Shown here in pieces: positions 26,089 through 35,473 of a stretch of DNA of 64,000 nucleotides. Both the position numbers and the translations under genes were made by a program. The stretch lies in NCBI GenBank assembly GCA_964592595.1, contig CAZQFH010000006.1:41649-105648 (forward strand), read 5' to 3'. The stretch's first letter is position 1; every line of letters starts with the position of its first letter. The notes under the pieces are model-generated. The model saw only the letters and a program-made list of their open reading frames with translations, did not search any database and was not told where the DNA came from. Source of the DNA: UBA5536 sp964592595. GTDB taxonomy: Bacteria > Bacteroidota > Bacteroidia > Bacteroidales > F082.

Positions 26089-27357
26089 ATGAAAAATTTA
26101 ATTCTCTGTTTCGTCCTTAGTTTGGGTGTTGTATCAGGGTTTTCACAAGAGTTGCAAAACATTTATAAATCCGGTAAGGTACAACTTGTCGCAGATGAAA
26201 ATTATGCTCAGGGAAATGATTGGAATACAATTTTCAGGTCCTATTACGATGCTATTCAGGGCAACCACATTGGTTCGAGAAAATCACTTCTCGTTTTGCC
26301 AGATGGTTCAGTAATTGTTAATCATGCAAATCAGAAATATCATTCGAAATTCTCTCCTACAGGAATTTTCATCAATGAAATAGTTGTTGAAAATTCATCC
26401 CATCGTCCGCTAATAGGAGTGCTGGATGATGATAAAATGTTTACAGATATTGATAATATGGGTAAGCTTTATATTATCGACCTCAATGGCAAATTAATCA
26501 AAACACTTCATCTCGATTATATGTCGCGTCAAGTGGTTGCAATCGGTAATAATAAGATAGCGGTTTCGGGATGGGTAATTTGGGCTAAGAAATTCAGAAG
26601 TTTTGTTTCCATTGTCGATTATCAAACCAATGAAGAGAAAATTATTTGGGAAAAATTTACAGACCGGACTGGATTAGCACCTAAAAATGAATCTAAAAGA
26701 AGTAATCCATTTAACTATACTGGCAAACTTAAAAATGGATTTTTATTTATGTTTACTTCTATGCCATACGCTGCAAATACTGGGAAAGGTCTGCCTATAA
26801 AAATTACCAGCTTTAAAGATAAGTTATTGCTGGCTGATCCAAATACGGGAGAACTGATAGTGTTTGATTCAGCTGGTAATCTGCTTAATAAAGAAAAAGT
26901 AAACTGGGCAAACGATAACATTTCGGTGAAGGATCAAAAAATCATACAATCAAAGGCAATCGAAGAATACAAAGCACTTTTGGGGGGCGATGACAACAAA
27001 ATTGAATTAAAGCAAGAGGATTATCAGCAATTGATTTCAGAAATGGAGTATGATCTTAATAACATCACTGAACCCATCATTAAACCCTATTTTTCTAACA
27101 TAATCAAAGATTCCGATGACAACATCCTAATCTTTGAAATACCTGAGGAAGAAAATGCAAATCAATTTCATGTTTGGGTATTCAACAATGAAGGTAGTTT
27201 TACTAACTCATGTACATTTCTTACTGAAGACTACAATTTGAGTATTAGTGCCTCAAAGATGGTGTTTCACGATGGTTACCTTTACAGCCTACAGGTTTTG
27301 AAAGATGCAGATGCAAATCCACTTAGACTGGTCAGATTTAAACTTGTAGCCGATTAA
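26089..27357 (+). CDS. Secreted protein of unknown function, beta-propeller-like
   Basis: 422 residues with a clear signal peptide (MKNLILCFVLSLGVVSGFSQ). The body has repeated short segments of propeller-blade type (KSLLVLPDGSVIVNHANQ, MGKLYIIDLNGKLIKTL, DKLLLADPNTGELIVFDSAG, DDNILIFEIPEEENANQ). These resemble the 6-bladed NHL/DUF4934-like proteins of Bacteroidota, but I cannot name the family. It starts 31 bases after the anti-sigma gene and ends at a strong terminator, so it is probably the third gene of the sigma operon and a candidate target or co-sensor of that system. Confidence 0.72.
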   Translation: MKNLILCFVLSLGVVSGFSQELQNIYKSGKVQLVADENYAQGNDWNTIFRSYYDAIQGNHIGSRKSLLVLPDGSVIVNHANQKYHSKFSPTGIFINEIVVENSSHRPLIGVLDDDKMFTDIDNMGKLYIIDLNGKLIKTLHLDYMSRQVVAIGNNKIAVSGWVIWAKKFRSFVSIVDYQTNEEKIIWEKFTDRTGLAPKNESKRSNPFNYTGKLKNGFLFMFTSMPYAANTGKGLPIKITSFKDKLLLADPNTGELIVFDSAGNLLNKEKVNWANDNISVKDQKIIQSKAIEEYKALLGGDDNKIELKQEDYQQLISEMEYDLNNITEPIIKPYFSNIIKDSDDNILIFEIPEEENANQFHVWVFNNEGSFTNSCTFLTEDYNLSISASKMVFHDGYLYSLQVLKDADANPLRLVRFKLVAD

Positions 27358-27380
27358 AACGAAATTTTTATACGAAGCTT

Positions 27381-27417
27381 AATCTGTGGATACCTTCAAG
27401 TTTCCACAGATTTTTTA
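27381..27417 (+). terminator. Rho-independent terminator of the sigma/anti-sigma operon
   Basis: AATCTGTGGA and TCCACAGATT form a perfect 10-bp stem with a 12-base loop, followed by TTTTTT. The T run is on the plus side only. Confidence 0.88.
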
Positions 27418-27435
27418 TTGGATTTTAATCTTACT

Positions 27436-28971
27436 TCAGGCTTCCTGATCCTCATCAAAAAGCAAACCCTCATCAATCAGTTTGTTTTCGTCAGCAGCAG
27501 GTAGTTCCTGCACAGCACGCAGCTTTCGGGTTAAAACATTGGTGCGGGTTGTTACCAAACGATCAATTTCGGTATTGGCTTCCGTAATTTTTTGTTGAGC
27601 CTTTTTAAGCACATCACCAAACTTTCCGAATTCGGTTTTTACTTCACCAAGAATCCGCCATACCTCGCTGCTTCGTTTTTGAATAGCCAGGGTTTTGAAG
27701 CCCATTTGCAGGCTGTTCAGAATCGCAGCAAGGGTGGTAGGTCCGGTAACGATAATCTTAAACTCGCGCTGTAATTGCTCCACCAGATCAGTATGCCTGA
27801 TCACTTCGGCATACAAGCCTTCGATGGGCAGAAACATGATCCCAAAATCAGTGGTATAGGGCGGGTCGAGGTATTTGTCGCGAATGTCTTTGGCAAAAAG
27901 CCTGATGGAACGCGTAAGCACTTTCACGGCTTCATCAACTTTGGCCATATTTCCCTCATCATAAGCTATTTGCAACAAATGGTAAGCTTCTTGCGGAAAC
28001 TTGGCATCCATGGGCAAATAAACGCTTCCACCTTCATCATCGCGACCGGGTAGTTTGATAGCGAACTCAACATGATCGCCGCTCGAACGTTTTGTTTTTA
28101 CATTGGTTTCGTACTGTTCGGGTGCCAGAATTTGTTCCAAAATATTTCCCAATTGAATTTCGCCCAGCACGCCTCTTGTTTTCACATTGGACAGCACACG
28201 TTTAAGTCCGCCAACATCATTGGCCAGTGTTTGCATTTCGCCCAAACCTTTCTGAACGCTTTCGAGTTGTTTGCTCACCAGTTCGAACGATTGTCCGAGG
28301 CGCGTCTCAAGCGTTTTCTGTAGCTTTTCGTCAACGGTTTCGCGCATTTTCTCAAGTTTCAATTCAGTTGAAGTAATCAATTCGGCTTGCTTCTTTTCCA
28401 GGTCGCCAAATTTTTCACGTTGCAAATCATTGAAAGCCTTTACGTTTTGCGAAAAAGCTTCCTGAAACTGTCGCAAAGATTTTTCCAGTTGTGCTACCTC
28501 GGCATCGTTTTGTTCTTTTTGTGCTTTACCCAAATCTGAAAGTTTTCGTTGAATCTCTTCATTCAATCCTTTTAAGTTCTGCGCCAGTTCCTGACGGCCA
28601 ATACGGCTGCTTTCTTCATTTTTATTGGTCAGCAAAGAAAGTTTTTCCTCAAGCGTTTGATTGAGGTTGAAAATAGATTGCCGGCTTGTTTCGCTGATGT
28701 TTTTCATCTGTTCCTGCTGGGATCGGTTGATTTCACGCAGGGTTTCGAGAAATTGTTCCTGAAAATTTTTCAAATTGGCAGCCAATTCAGCTCTGTTTTC
28801 CCTGAACTCGTTGTTTATTTCCTGCTCGAAACGTTGGTTATTTTTTTCGATAAAATCCAGTCTGCTTAATACTGGATTCAGATCAACATCTTTATTTTTC
28901 TGGCGAAGGAGTATAATCAGCATGACAAGGAGCAGCAATAAACTGAGAGAAGCGATAATAATTTCGGGCAT
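27436..28971 (-). CDS. rmuC: DNA recombination protein RmuC
   Basis: Start placed at the Met opening MPEIIIASLSLLLLLVML, the usual N-terminal membrane helix of RmuC; the upstream extension to 29094 is not family-like. A long coiled coil of about 250 residues follows (for example QEQMKNISETSRQSIFNLNQ). The conserved RmuC domain then has LKRVLSNVKTRGVLGEIQLG, VYLPMDAKFPQEAYHLL, and TTDFGIMFLPIEGLYAEVIR. RmuC is a predicted nuclease that limits inversions of short inverted repeats. It is convergent with the secreted propeller protein. Regulation not evident. Confidence 0.92.
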   Translation of the reverse strand: MPEIIIASLSLLLLLVMLIILLRQKNKDVDLNPVLSRLDFIEKNNQRFEQEINNEFRENRAELAANLKNFQEQFLETLREINRSQQEQMKNISETSRQSIFNLNQTLEEKLSLLTNKNEESSRIGRQELAQNLKGLNEEIQRKLSDLGKAQKEQNDAEVAQLEKSLRQFQEAFSQNVKAFNDLQREKFGDLEKKQAELITSTELKLEKMRETVDEKLQKTLETRLGQSFELVSKQLESVQKGLGEMQTLANDVGGLKRVLSNVKTRGVLGEIQLGNILEQILAPEQYETNVKTKRSSGDHVEFAIKLPGRDDEGGSVYLPMDAKFPQEAYHLLQIAYDEGNMAKVDEAVKVLTRSIRLFAKDIRDKYLDPPYTTDFGIMFLPIEGLYAEVIRHTDLVEQLQREFKIIVTGPTTLAAILNSLQMGFKTLAIQKRSSEVWRILGEVKTEFGKFGDVLKKAQQKITEANTEIDRLVTTRTNVLTRKLRAVQELPAADENKLIDEGLLFDEDQEA

Positions 28972-29083
28972 GGGAAATAATTTGAGTTTTAGAGAAATCA
29001 AACAAGCACAAATGTCGGAAAATTCTGCAAATTTGAGATTCAATTTAAATGCTTTTGTAGTTTTTAGTTTCTCAGCAAGTTCG

Positions 29084-29091
29084 TATTTTTG
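29084..29091 (+). promoter_or_regulatory. Possible -7 element (TAnnTTTG) for yebC
   Basis: TATTTTTG lies 28 bases before the yebC start codon and matches the TAnnTTTG consensus. A -33 TTTG is present at 29054 but too far away for the usual spacing. Confidence 0.3.
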
Positions 29092-29118
29092 CATCCTTAA
29101 ATTTCAAAAAAAAATATT

Positions 29119-29829
29119 ATGGGCAGAGCGTTTGAATACCGCAGAGCAGCAAAGGAAAAGCGTTGGGACAAGATGTCGAAAGTATTTCCAAAACTCGGAA
29201 AATTGATTACCATTGCAGCAAAAGAAGGCGGCCCCGACCCTGATTTGAATCCCAAACTGCGGCAGGCAATACAAAATGCCAAGGCAGAAAATATGCCCAA
29301 GGACAACATTGATTCGGCTATCAAGCGTGCAGCGGGTAAAGATGCTGAATCCATGGTTGAAGTGGTTTATGAAGGCAAAGGCCCTCATGGCGTTTTGGTT
29401 GTAGTGGAATGCGCCACCGACAATACCACGCGCACTGTAGCTAATGTAAAGTCATATTTCAATAAAGCTGGTGGTTCGTTTGTGCCTTCTGGTTCGCTGG
29501 ATTTTATGTTTTCACGCAAAGCTGTATTTGAGTTTAAGCTCACCGAAGAAATTGACATTGAAGAACTTGAGCTTGAGTTGATTGATGCAGGTCTGGAGGA
29601 AATTGAAGTTCATGAAGACATGGCCTATGCCTATGCTGATTTTACCAATTTCGGCAGTTTGCATGAAGCCCTTGAAGAAAAGAAAATTGAGATTGAAACT
29701 TCTAAACTTCAGCGCTTCCCAAATTCACCCGTAAACTTTAGCGAGGAACAAATGGCTGATATTGAAAAGTTCCTCGACAAAGTAGAGGATGATGATGATG
29801 TGCAAACAGTGTTCACCAATATCAACTAA
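29119..29829 (+). CDS. yebC: YebC/PmpR family protein (TACO1-like translational/transcriptional factor)
   Basis: 236 residues, the standard length. N-terminal RWDKMSKVFPKLGKLITIAA, then LRQAIQNAKAENMPKDNIDS, VVYEGKGPHGVLVVVECATD and SLDFMFSRKAVFEF are all conserved. The family includes annotated DNA-binding regulators, and some members act on the ribosome to relieve stalling at proline runs; role here by family only. It is divergent from rmuC and convergent with the acetyltransferase-like gene (gap 5 bases). Confidence 0.92.
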   Translation: MGRAFEYRRAAKEKRWDKMSKVFPKLGKLITIAAKEGGPDPDLNPKLRQAIQNAKAENMPKDNIDSAIKRAAGKDAESMVEVVYEGKGPHGVLVVVECATDNTTRTVANVKSYFNKAGGSFVPSGSLDFMFSRKAVFEFKLTEEIDIEELELELIDAGLEEIEVHEDMAYAYADFTNFGSLHEALEEKKIEIETSKLQRFPNSPVNFSEEQMADIEKFLDKVEDDDDVQTVFTNIN

Positions 29830-29834
29830 CAGCT

Positions 29835-31010
29835 TTATCCTTTTGTAGCTCTCTTGAATGGTTTACTGCGATCAAAAAGATAGCGGTAGGTGATGTGGGT
29901 CTTGTAAATCTCACCTCCAATGCTCTCCGCTACTTTCATCATCGGTTGGTTGAAGTCGCCTATCCAATTCATTTGAAGCTCTTTGTATGGAAAATTCTTT
30001 TGAAGTGCTACTTTCTGAAAGGCAATGACCAATCCGCCATCAACACCTTTGCCCTGATGCTCTGGAACAATCCCAAAAATTCTGCCGATGATTCTGTCGG
30101 CTTTTTTTAAGAGCTTTAAATCTACCATTAGTCTCAATTTGTTGAACCAGTTTAGTTTGCCATTAAACTTTCGGATGATCTGATTCAAATCCTGCATCAT
30201 GATAAAAAAGGCAATGGGTTCATCTTTATAATAACCATAATGCACCAAACGCATATCCAAAATAGGTTTTAGCTGATTGAGTAAAGCCATCGCATGGGCA
30301 TGCGTGATTTTTTTTACTCCCGGGATGCTTCCCCAAGCTTTGTTGTAAATGATCATAAAATCTTCCGCGAATTTGTCGATATTTTTCCAGCTGATCATTC
30401 TGAATTCATAGTCGGGATTGCGAAACAAACGCTCGGCTTTTTCTTTGACAACCGGACTCAATCCGCCATTATAAATCAATCTGCGGTAGGTGTACTGATT
30501 AAAATAATTTTGAAATCCATAGTTTTCAAAAAGCTTATTGTAATAGGGATAATTATAGGGCATATTATAAAGCGGCTCGGTAAATCCATCAGCCAAACAA
30601 CCCCAAAAGTTATCACGGTCACCAAAATTCACAGGGCCATCCATCGCTTCCATACCGTGTTGTTGGTGCCAGTTTTTTGCTGCATCAAATAAAATATTGG
30701 CCGCAGCCTGATCATCGATGCAGTCAAAAAAACCGCACCCACCAGTAGGTTGATCATTGTTTTTGGCAGTATTTGGATCGATGAAAGCCGCAATACGTCC
30801 TACAATTTCATCCTTCTCGAATAACAAATAACGAATGACTTCGCCTTTACGCAATAGCTTATTTTGCTTTTTATCGAATAGTTTTGTTACATCCTGATCA
30901 ATAGGACGCACATAGTTGGAATCATTTTTGTAGAGCCTGGAAGGAAATTCAAGCCATTTTTTTTCTTCTTCAGTAGTTTGGATTTCTTTTAAGGTAAATT
31001 TATCAGACAT
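29835..31010 (-). CDS. GNAT-fold acetyltransferase-like protein
   Basis: 391 residues, soluble. It contains a divergent N-acyltransferase core: YLLFEKDEIVGRIAAFIDPN, GGCGFFDCIDDQAAANILFD and AMDGPVNFGDRDNFWG, and a second GNAT-like half with RIIGRIFGIVPEHQGKGVDG, the candidate acetyl-CoA loop. Proteins of this size and pattern are common in Bacteroidota and usually annotated as GNAT family with unknown substrate. Complete; convergent with yebC. Confidence 0.7.
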   Translation of the reverse strand: MSDKFTLKEIQTTEEEKKWLEFPSRLYKNDSNYVRPIDQDVTKLFDKKQNKLLRKGEVIRYLLFEKDEIVGRIAAFIDPNTAKNNDQPTGGCGFFDCIDDQAAANILFDAAKNWHQQHGMEAMDGPVNFGDRDNFWGCLADGFTEPLYNMPYNYPYYNKLFENYGFQNYFNQYTYRRLIYNGGLSPVVKEKAERLFRNPDYEFRMISWKNIDKFAEDFMIIYNKAWGSIPGVKKITHAHAMALLNQLKPILDMRLVHYGYYKDEPIAFFIMMQDLNQIIRKFNGKLNWFNKLRLMVDLKLLKKADRIIGRIFGIVPEHQGKGVDGGLVIAFQKVALQKNFPYKELQMNWIGDFNQPMMKVAESIGGEIYKTHITYRYLFDRSKPFKRATKG

Positions 31011-31072
31011 ATATTACGAGCGATTTGGATCAAAAGCACAAAAAAACAAAATTTTAAGCAAAGGACAGCTAT

Positions 31073-32374
31073 TTAACTTAATCCTTCCTTATAAGTACTG
31101 ATAGCTCTTTCTCGTGCAAATTTATGATCTACAATAGGTTGAACATAATTTAATTCATTCCATTCAGGCACCCATTTATTCACATAAGAGCTATGCGGAT
31201 CAAATTTTTTGTGCTGTTCCATCGGATTAAAAACCCTAAAATACGGTGCAGCATCACAACCTGTTCCAGCCGCCCACTGCCAGTTGCCATTATTGGAAGC
31301 CAATTCGTAATCGAGCAATTTTTTCGCAAAATAGGCTTCGCCCCAGCGCCAATCGATAAGCAAATGTTTGGTCAAAAATGAAGCAACAAGCATACGTACC
31401 CTGTTGTGCATAAATCCTGTAGTATTCAATTCACGCATGCCGGCATCCACCAAAGGATAACCTGTTTTTCCTTCGCACCACGATTTAAAATCATTCTCAT
31501 CATTACGCCATTGAACGCGATCATATTTTGAATTGAAATTTTGTGTTTCCACATGCGGAAAATGATACAGAATTTGCATAAAAAACTCACGCCAAATCAA
31601 TTCGTTAAGGTAGGTCTCGCTTTTTTGTTGTGCTATACTAACAAGCTTTCGAACGCTTATCGTTCCGAACCTGAGATGAACACCGGTTTTTGTAGTGCTA
31701 TCGAGGGCGGGAATATTGCGGGTTTCCTGATATTTTTCAAGCCTATCATCTTCCAAAAGCGGCTCGGGAATTTTTATTACTGCCGGCTCAAAACCAATCT
31801 GATGCAAACTGAGGAAATTACCTTTCTGGTTTAAAAAATTGCCTAAATAGTTTTCGGAGGAGAAATTGAAAAATGGGTATTCCAGTAATCTTGCTTTCCA
31901 CTTGCGCGAAAAAGGGGTGTAAATAGTATAGGGCTTTCCATCGTCTTTTACTACTTCGCTTTCCTCAAATATCACCTGATCTTTAAATAACTTTAAATCA
32001 GCATGATTAGCTAATAACAGTTTTCTTACCTCCTCATCACGTTGCAGGGCATAAGGCTCATAATCTTTATTCGCATAAACGGCTTTAATTTGCTGACTAG
32101 AAAGAAGTTTTCGGAATATTTCCAGCGGTTTGCCATGTGAAACATACAGTCCAGATCCATGACGCTTAAGGTCTTGATGAATTTTTTGGAGATGACGGTG
32201 TATAAATTCAACGCGAGCATCCATTTTCGAAGGCAGTTTATCCAGTATTTCCGTATCAAAAATGAATAAGGGTAACACTGGAACGTCACTTTTTAAGGCC
32301 TCGAAAAGACCGTGGTTATCTTCCAAACGCAAATCGCGCCGGAACCAAAAAACTACAATTTCTGATTGTTTCAT
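31073..32374 (-). CDS. phrB: Cryptochrome/deoxyribodipyrimidine photolyase
   Basis: 433 residues. The N-terminal antenna domain begins VVFWFRRDLRLEDNHGLFEA. The C-terminal FAD domain has LNELIWREFFMQILYHFPHV, AGMRELNTTGFMHNRVRMLV and the Trp-rich SNNGNWQWAAGTGCDAAPYF. The last is characteristic of class I CPD photolyases, which use blue light to repair cyclobutane pyrimidine dimers. The electron-transfer Trp positions are visible. Monocistronic. A photolyase indicates exposure to sunlight. Confidence 0.9.
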   Translation of the reverse strand: MKQSEIVVFWFRRDLRLEDNHGLFEALKSDVPVLPLFIFDTEILDKLPSKMDARVEFIHRHLQKIHQDLKRHGSGLYVSHGKPLEIFRKLLSSQQIKAVYANKDYEPYALQRDEEVRKLLLANHADLKLFKDQVIFEESEVVKDDGKPYTIYTPFSRKWKARLLEYPFFNFSSENYLGNFLNQKGNFLSLHQIGFEPAVIKIPEPLLEDDRLEKYQETRNIPALDSTTKTGVHLRFGTISVRKLVSIAQQKSETYLNELIWREFFMQILYHFPHVETQNFNSKYDRVQWRNDENDFKSWCEGKTGYPLVDAGMRELNTTGFMHNRVRMLVASFLTKHLLIDWRWGEAYFAKKLLDYELASNNGNWQWAAGTGCDAAPYFRVFNPMEQHKKFDPHSSYVNKWVPEWNELNYVQPIVDHKFARERAISTYKEGLS

Positions 32375-32434
32375 GAGTTTTAAACAAAGCTTAACATAAT
32401 TAGTTTCTAATGGGATAAAATACCTAAAAAGCGC

Positions 32435-33271
32435 TTATTCTTTAAGAATCCAGGCATCTTTATAGGTACTGCTAAGTTTTTCTTTTGCTTCTGTAGCTTC
32501 GCGAAGGCTATCAAAAACGTCAAGTGCCACACGGATACGGTTGTTCGATTTCAGCATCATTGCATTTTGAAATCCACTTTTCTGGTAACGCTTAACGGCT
32601 TCCTGCGCATCGCCCTGATAGGCAAAGCTTCCAAAAATCAGGTAATATTTTTCCTTGCCCGAAGCACTCACCTCTTGTTTTCTTTCGGCCTCTCTGAGTT
32701 CCTCACAATTTTTGGGTTTACCATTGGCATCAGCCCGCTGCCCAAACCAAACACTCACATAATTATCACCTACACCAACACCCATTGTTTCCCATTTTTT
32801 AGCAGAATAGTTTCCGGAGGTAAGCAGCATGTCTCTGGTATCTTCACTCTTCATCCAAACCTTAAAAACACTGTCGACAATAATAAGTTCCTCCTGAAAA
32901 TAACTCAACTCATAACCTCTAAAAGGGTAGGAGGTAAGCTCTTTTGGTTTGGCCCACATACATTCCTGGTTTACAATGTATTTGTTGTAACAACAAGCTG
33001 TCCAGTTTCCTTTGTCCGACCAACTAGCTGTAAGGCAAATACTGGTATCGGGTCTATTTTCCTGAAGGTCATTTATATGCGTTTGTGCAACGAAACTCAA
33101 AGCGGATGACAAAGGTAATACAGGCTTTCTATTTGCTTTTCGAAAAGCGTTGATGAGCTCAGCAAGTTTTAATTCATTCTGATCGAGGCAAACTTGTTTT
33201 AGCTCGAACTGCTGTGCAATCAGAGAAAACATTAAAAAATTAAACAGTACAAGTAAAATACTCGTTTTCAT
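32435..33271 (-). CDS. Secreted CAP-domain protein with C-terminal SPOR domain
   Basis: Start placed at the Met of the signal peptide MKTSILLVLFNFLMFSLIAQ. An N-terminal CAP/SCP-like domain follows (ELKLAELINAFRKANRKPVL, SALSFVAQTHINDLQ, WETMGVGVGDNYVSVWFGQ). It has several Cys including an adjacent pair. The last 75 residues form a SPOR domain (YYLIFGSFAYQGDAQEAVKR, NNRIRVALDVFDSLREA), which binds glycan strands lacking stem peptides at division sites. The combination suggests a periplasmic protein localised to the septum. The CAP domain's activity is unknown. It is adjacent to the class IV aminotransferase gene on the same strand. Confidence 0.8.
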   Translation of the reverse strand: MKTSILLVLFNFLMFSLIAQQFELKQVCLDQNELKLAELINAFRKANRKPVLPLSSALSFVAQTHINDLQENRPDTSICLTASWSDKGNWTACCYNKYIVNQECMWAKPKELTSYPFRGYELSYFQEELIIVDSVFKVWMKSEDTRDMLLTSGNYSAKKWETMGVGVGDNYVSVWFGQRADANGKPKNCEELREAERKQEVSASGKEKYYLIFGSFAYQGDAQEAVKRYQKSGFQNAMMLKSNNRIRVALDVFDSLREATEAKEKLSSTYKDAWILKE

Positions 33272-33311
33272 AAGCAGTTGTCTGCAGCAAAAGTAAAGAA
33301 TCTGTTGCAAT

Positions 33312-34139
33312 TTATTTATGTGCAGTAATATAGCCTTGAATCAGTTCGGCATAAAGATGCATAAATTTTTGAAGAACAGGATGATCAATTTCAAATAACT
33401 TTTGCTGATCGATAAGGGTTTTTACGGGCATAATCTTAGGTGAAGTCCCTGTTAAAAATACGGCATCCGCTTCAAGCAAATCATCCAGATTAAGAATGTG
33501 CTCCTTGAGGGGTATGTTATTCGCTTTGGCAAGCTCAATAACTTTGTTGCGGGTGATTCCCTGCAAAACCTGTTCGGAAGGAGCAGTAAACACTTCGTTA
33601 TTTTTTATTAGAAAGATGTTAGTTTTTGTGCCTTCCGTTAACACACCATCAGGAGCAAGTAATATTTCATAAATCTGCTGTTTTTGCTTTTTATTTAAAA
33701 TACGTTGCTGAAAATCAGCTCTCCAAACTTTTGCTTCAGGGTTATACCTTCCTTCATCAAGCAAACCCACCGTAACGCCTTCGCTATACATTTTGGCGTC
33801 AGGATATGTATGTGGTTGAAACCAGGCTGCATAGTAAACTCTATTAGCAGAGCGATTTCCAAGAACACATTTAATATTACCTTCGTTAACTTTATTATTG
33901 ATTATCAGGGCTTTGAAGCTTTGTAAAATGAATTTTTCAGCAACAGGCAGTTTAATATTAGCTGCCTCAGCAGAAACCTTTAACCTGTTGATATGATCAG
34001 ATAAAAATAATGGAATGCCATCAATCACCCTTACCACTTCATAAACAAAACCTGTGAGCCCGGTGTCGTCGCTATTAAAGTCGCAACTGCTGCGCAATTC
34101 TTCATTACGAACAAAATAAGTATGCAAACAAGTATCCAT
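33312..34139 (-). CDS. Class IV aminotransferase / aminodeoxychorismate lyase-like
   Basis: 275 residues of fold-type IV PLP enzyme: EVVRVIDGIPLFLSDHINRL, the candidate PLP Lys in EAKVWRADFQQRI, the conserved YEILLAPDGVLTEGTKTNIF, and the C-terminal EADAVFLTGTSPKIMPV. Members are branched-chain or D-amino-acid aminotransferases, or PabC-type lyases. I cannot separate them from sequence, though the short length fits PabC-like enzymes. It starts immediately before the DUF2007 gene's stop, in a minus-strand run that includes the CAP/SPOR gene. Confidence 0.82.
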   Translation of the reverse strand: MDTCLHTYFVRNEELRSSCDFNSDDTGLTGFVYEVVRVIDGIPLFLSDHINRLKVSAEAANIKLPVAEKFILQSFKALIINNKVNEGNIKCVLGNRSANRVYYAAWFQPHTYPDAKMYSEGVTVGLLDEGRYNPEAKVWRADFQQRILNKKQKQQIYEILLAPDGVLTEGTKTNIFLIKNNEVFTAPSEQVLQGITRNKVIELAKANNIPLKEHILNLDDLLEADAVFLTGTSPKIMPVKTLIDQQKLFEIDHPVLQKFMHLYAELIQGYITAHK

Positions 34140-34370
34140 TTATCTGGATTTAAGGTAGCCCTCAATAAGCATTTTAGCGGCTTCGGCATGAGCTGTTTCA
34201 ACATACAATCTGGCAGCGTCTTCAGGCGAACCCGATGCCCAACCTGCTATCACACTTTCGCTTAACGAATCACGCAAAATACTGGTTAAGTTATTCTCCT
34301 CCAGTAATTCAGCCAGGTATCCAGCTTCAATAATGGAGCCGGTATATACCAATTTGAGATCTTCTGACAT
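34140..34370 (-). CDS. DUF2007 domain small protein
   Basis: Start set at the Met at 34370 (MSEDLKLVYTGSIIEAGYLA). It is preceded by a good ribosome-binding sequence, ggaggattcc, one of the few strong ones in the window, and earlier in-frame residues do not look coding. The 76-residue protein is a DUF2007 domain: LKLVYTGSIIEAGYLAELLE, then SILRDSLSESVIAGWASGS, then a helix rich in Ala and Glu. These small ferredoxin-fold proteins are proposed to be signal transducing and are of unknown function. It abuts the aminotransferase (stop at 34140, start at 34139). Confidence 0.75.
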   Translation of the reverse strand: MSEDLKLVYTGSIIEAGYLAELLEENNLTSILRDSLSESVIAGWASGSPEDAARLYVETAHAEAAKMLIEGYLKSR

Positions 34371-34444
34371 GGAATCCTCCTTTTTTAAAGTTTGTTTGCT
34401 AAGATACAAAAAATTGAAGCTAATTACTATCTCTCCAAAAGAGC

Positions 34445-35380
34445 TTATGAAATTTTCTCGGGTTCCGAATTTAACCTGAATATGGCAAGCAGCATCGCAA
34501 TGGCAGCCAACCATTGCACAGGCGTAAGCAAGCTGTCGTTAATAAGGTAATCAAATAGAACAGCCGAAAGCGGAAACATTAGCTCACTGATGGTTGCCAA
34601 TATTGCTTTTACCTTTCTTAAACCATAGTAATACAAGAAGATAGCTCCCGAACCAGTAGTAAGTCCGATGATAATAATAAATATCCAATTATCTCTGGTT
34701 GTAAGAACAAACTGACCAAAATCTCCCCACAGAACCATATAAGCCAGCATGATAACAGATGTGAAACCATAGCGGTAAAAAGTTGAAGTAATAAAGCTGT
34801 AATCGCCCAGGATTTTTTTTGACAGGACTGTTGAACTTCCGAATGAAAAAGCTGCCAATAAAGCCAATAAGGAAGCATAAATCGTATTCATATCAGTATT
34901 CATATCGGGCAGTCCCCAACCAAAAGTAAGGAAATAGCCTGCAACAATTGCCAGCGAAGCCCAAAGCATAAAACGCTGCTTCAGTTTTTCGCCAAGGATG
35001 GCACGTGCAAGAAAAATAGCAAATACCGGCTGCAATTTCTGCAAAAGAACAACCACAGATAAGTGATTAAAATTAAGCAAAAACAATGCTTTAACAATGG
35101 AAAGGGTTCCAACAGCTCCTCCTAAAAGACTAATCAAAAAGAATATGAATACATCCGTTTTGGGCATATGAGATAAAAATCTATAATGACGAAACAGAAA
35201 CAAATTCATCAGTAAAAAAGGAAACACGTGGAGTATAAAAACTACATACCCAACATCCAGGTTAAATAGTCTTGGAGTTAATACAACCCCGTCAACGCCC
35301 CAAAGCACAGCAGAAATAGCAATAGCAACCGAACCTTTTAGCACAACGGAACGTTCCGAATTTGACATATTTTCATTCAA
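34445..35380 (-). CDS. EamA/DMT-family transporter
   Basis: 311 residues with ten membrane helices in two EamA halves. AIAISAVLWGVDGVVLTPRL opens the first; SLLALLAAFSFGSSTVLSKK opens the second. The LEKLQPVFA-like segment (VVVLLQKLQPVFAIFLARAI) is typical of drug/metabolite transporters. Substrate unknown. It is divergent from the SDR gene across about 90 bases. Confidence 0.87.
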   Translation of the reverse strand: MNENMSNSERSVVLKGSVAIAISAVLWGVDGVVLTPRLFNLDVGYVVFILHVFPFLLMNLFLFRHYRFLSHMPKTDVFIFFLISLLGGAVGTLSIVKALFLLNFNHLSVVVLLQKLQPVFAIFLARAILGEKLKQRFMLWASLAIVAGYFLTFGWGLPDMNTDMNTIYASLLALLAAFSFGSSTVLSKKILGDYSFITSTFYRYGFTSVIMLAYMVLWGDFGQFVLTTRDNWIFIIIIGLTTGSGAIFLYYYGLRKVKAILATISELMFPLSAVLFDYLINDSLLTPVQWLAAIAMLLAIFRLNSEPEKIS

Positions 35381-35473
35381 TTAGGGCGTAAAAATACGGA
35401 AATCCTGAGCGATACTGAAAATTCCATTCAATATTCATTCAGATTCGTACCTTAGCGATAAAAATAATTGGTT

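Noticed and set aside
28971..29094. N-terminal extension of RmuC to 29094
   Set aside because: The extra residues overlap the upstream region of divergent yebC and do not match the family; the Met at 28971 begins the usual membrane helix.
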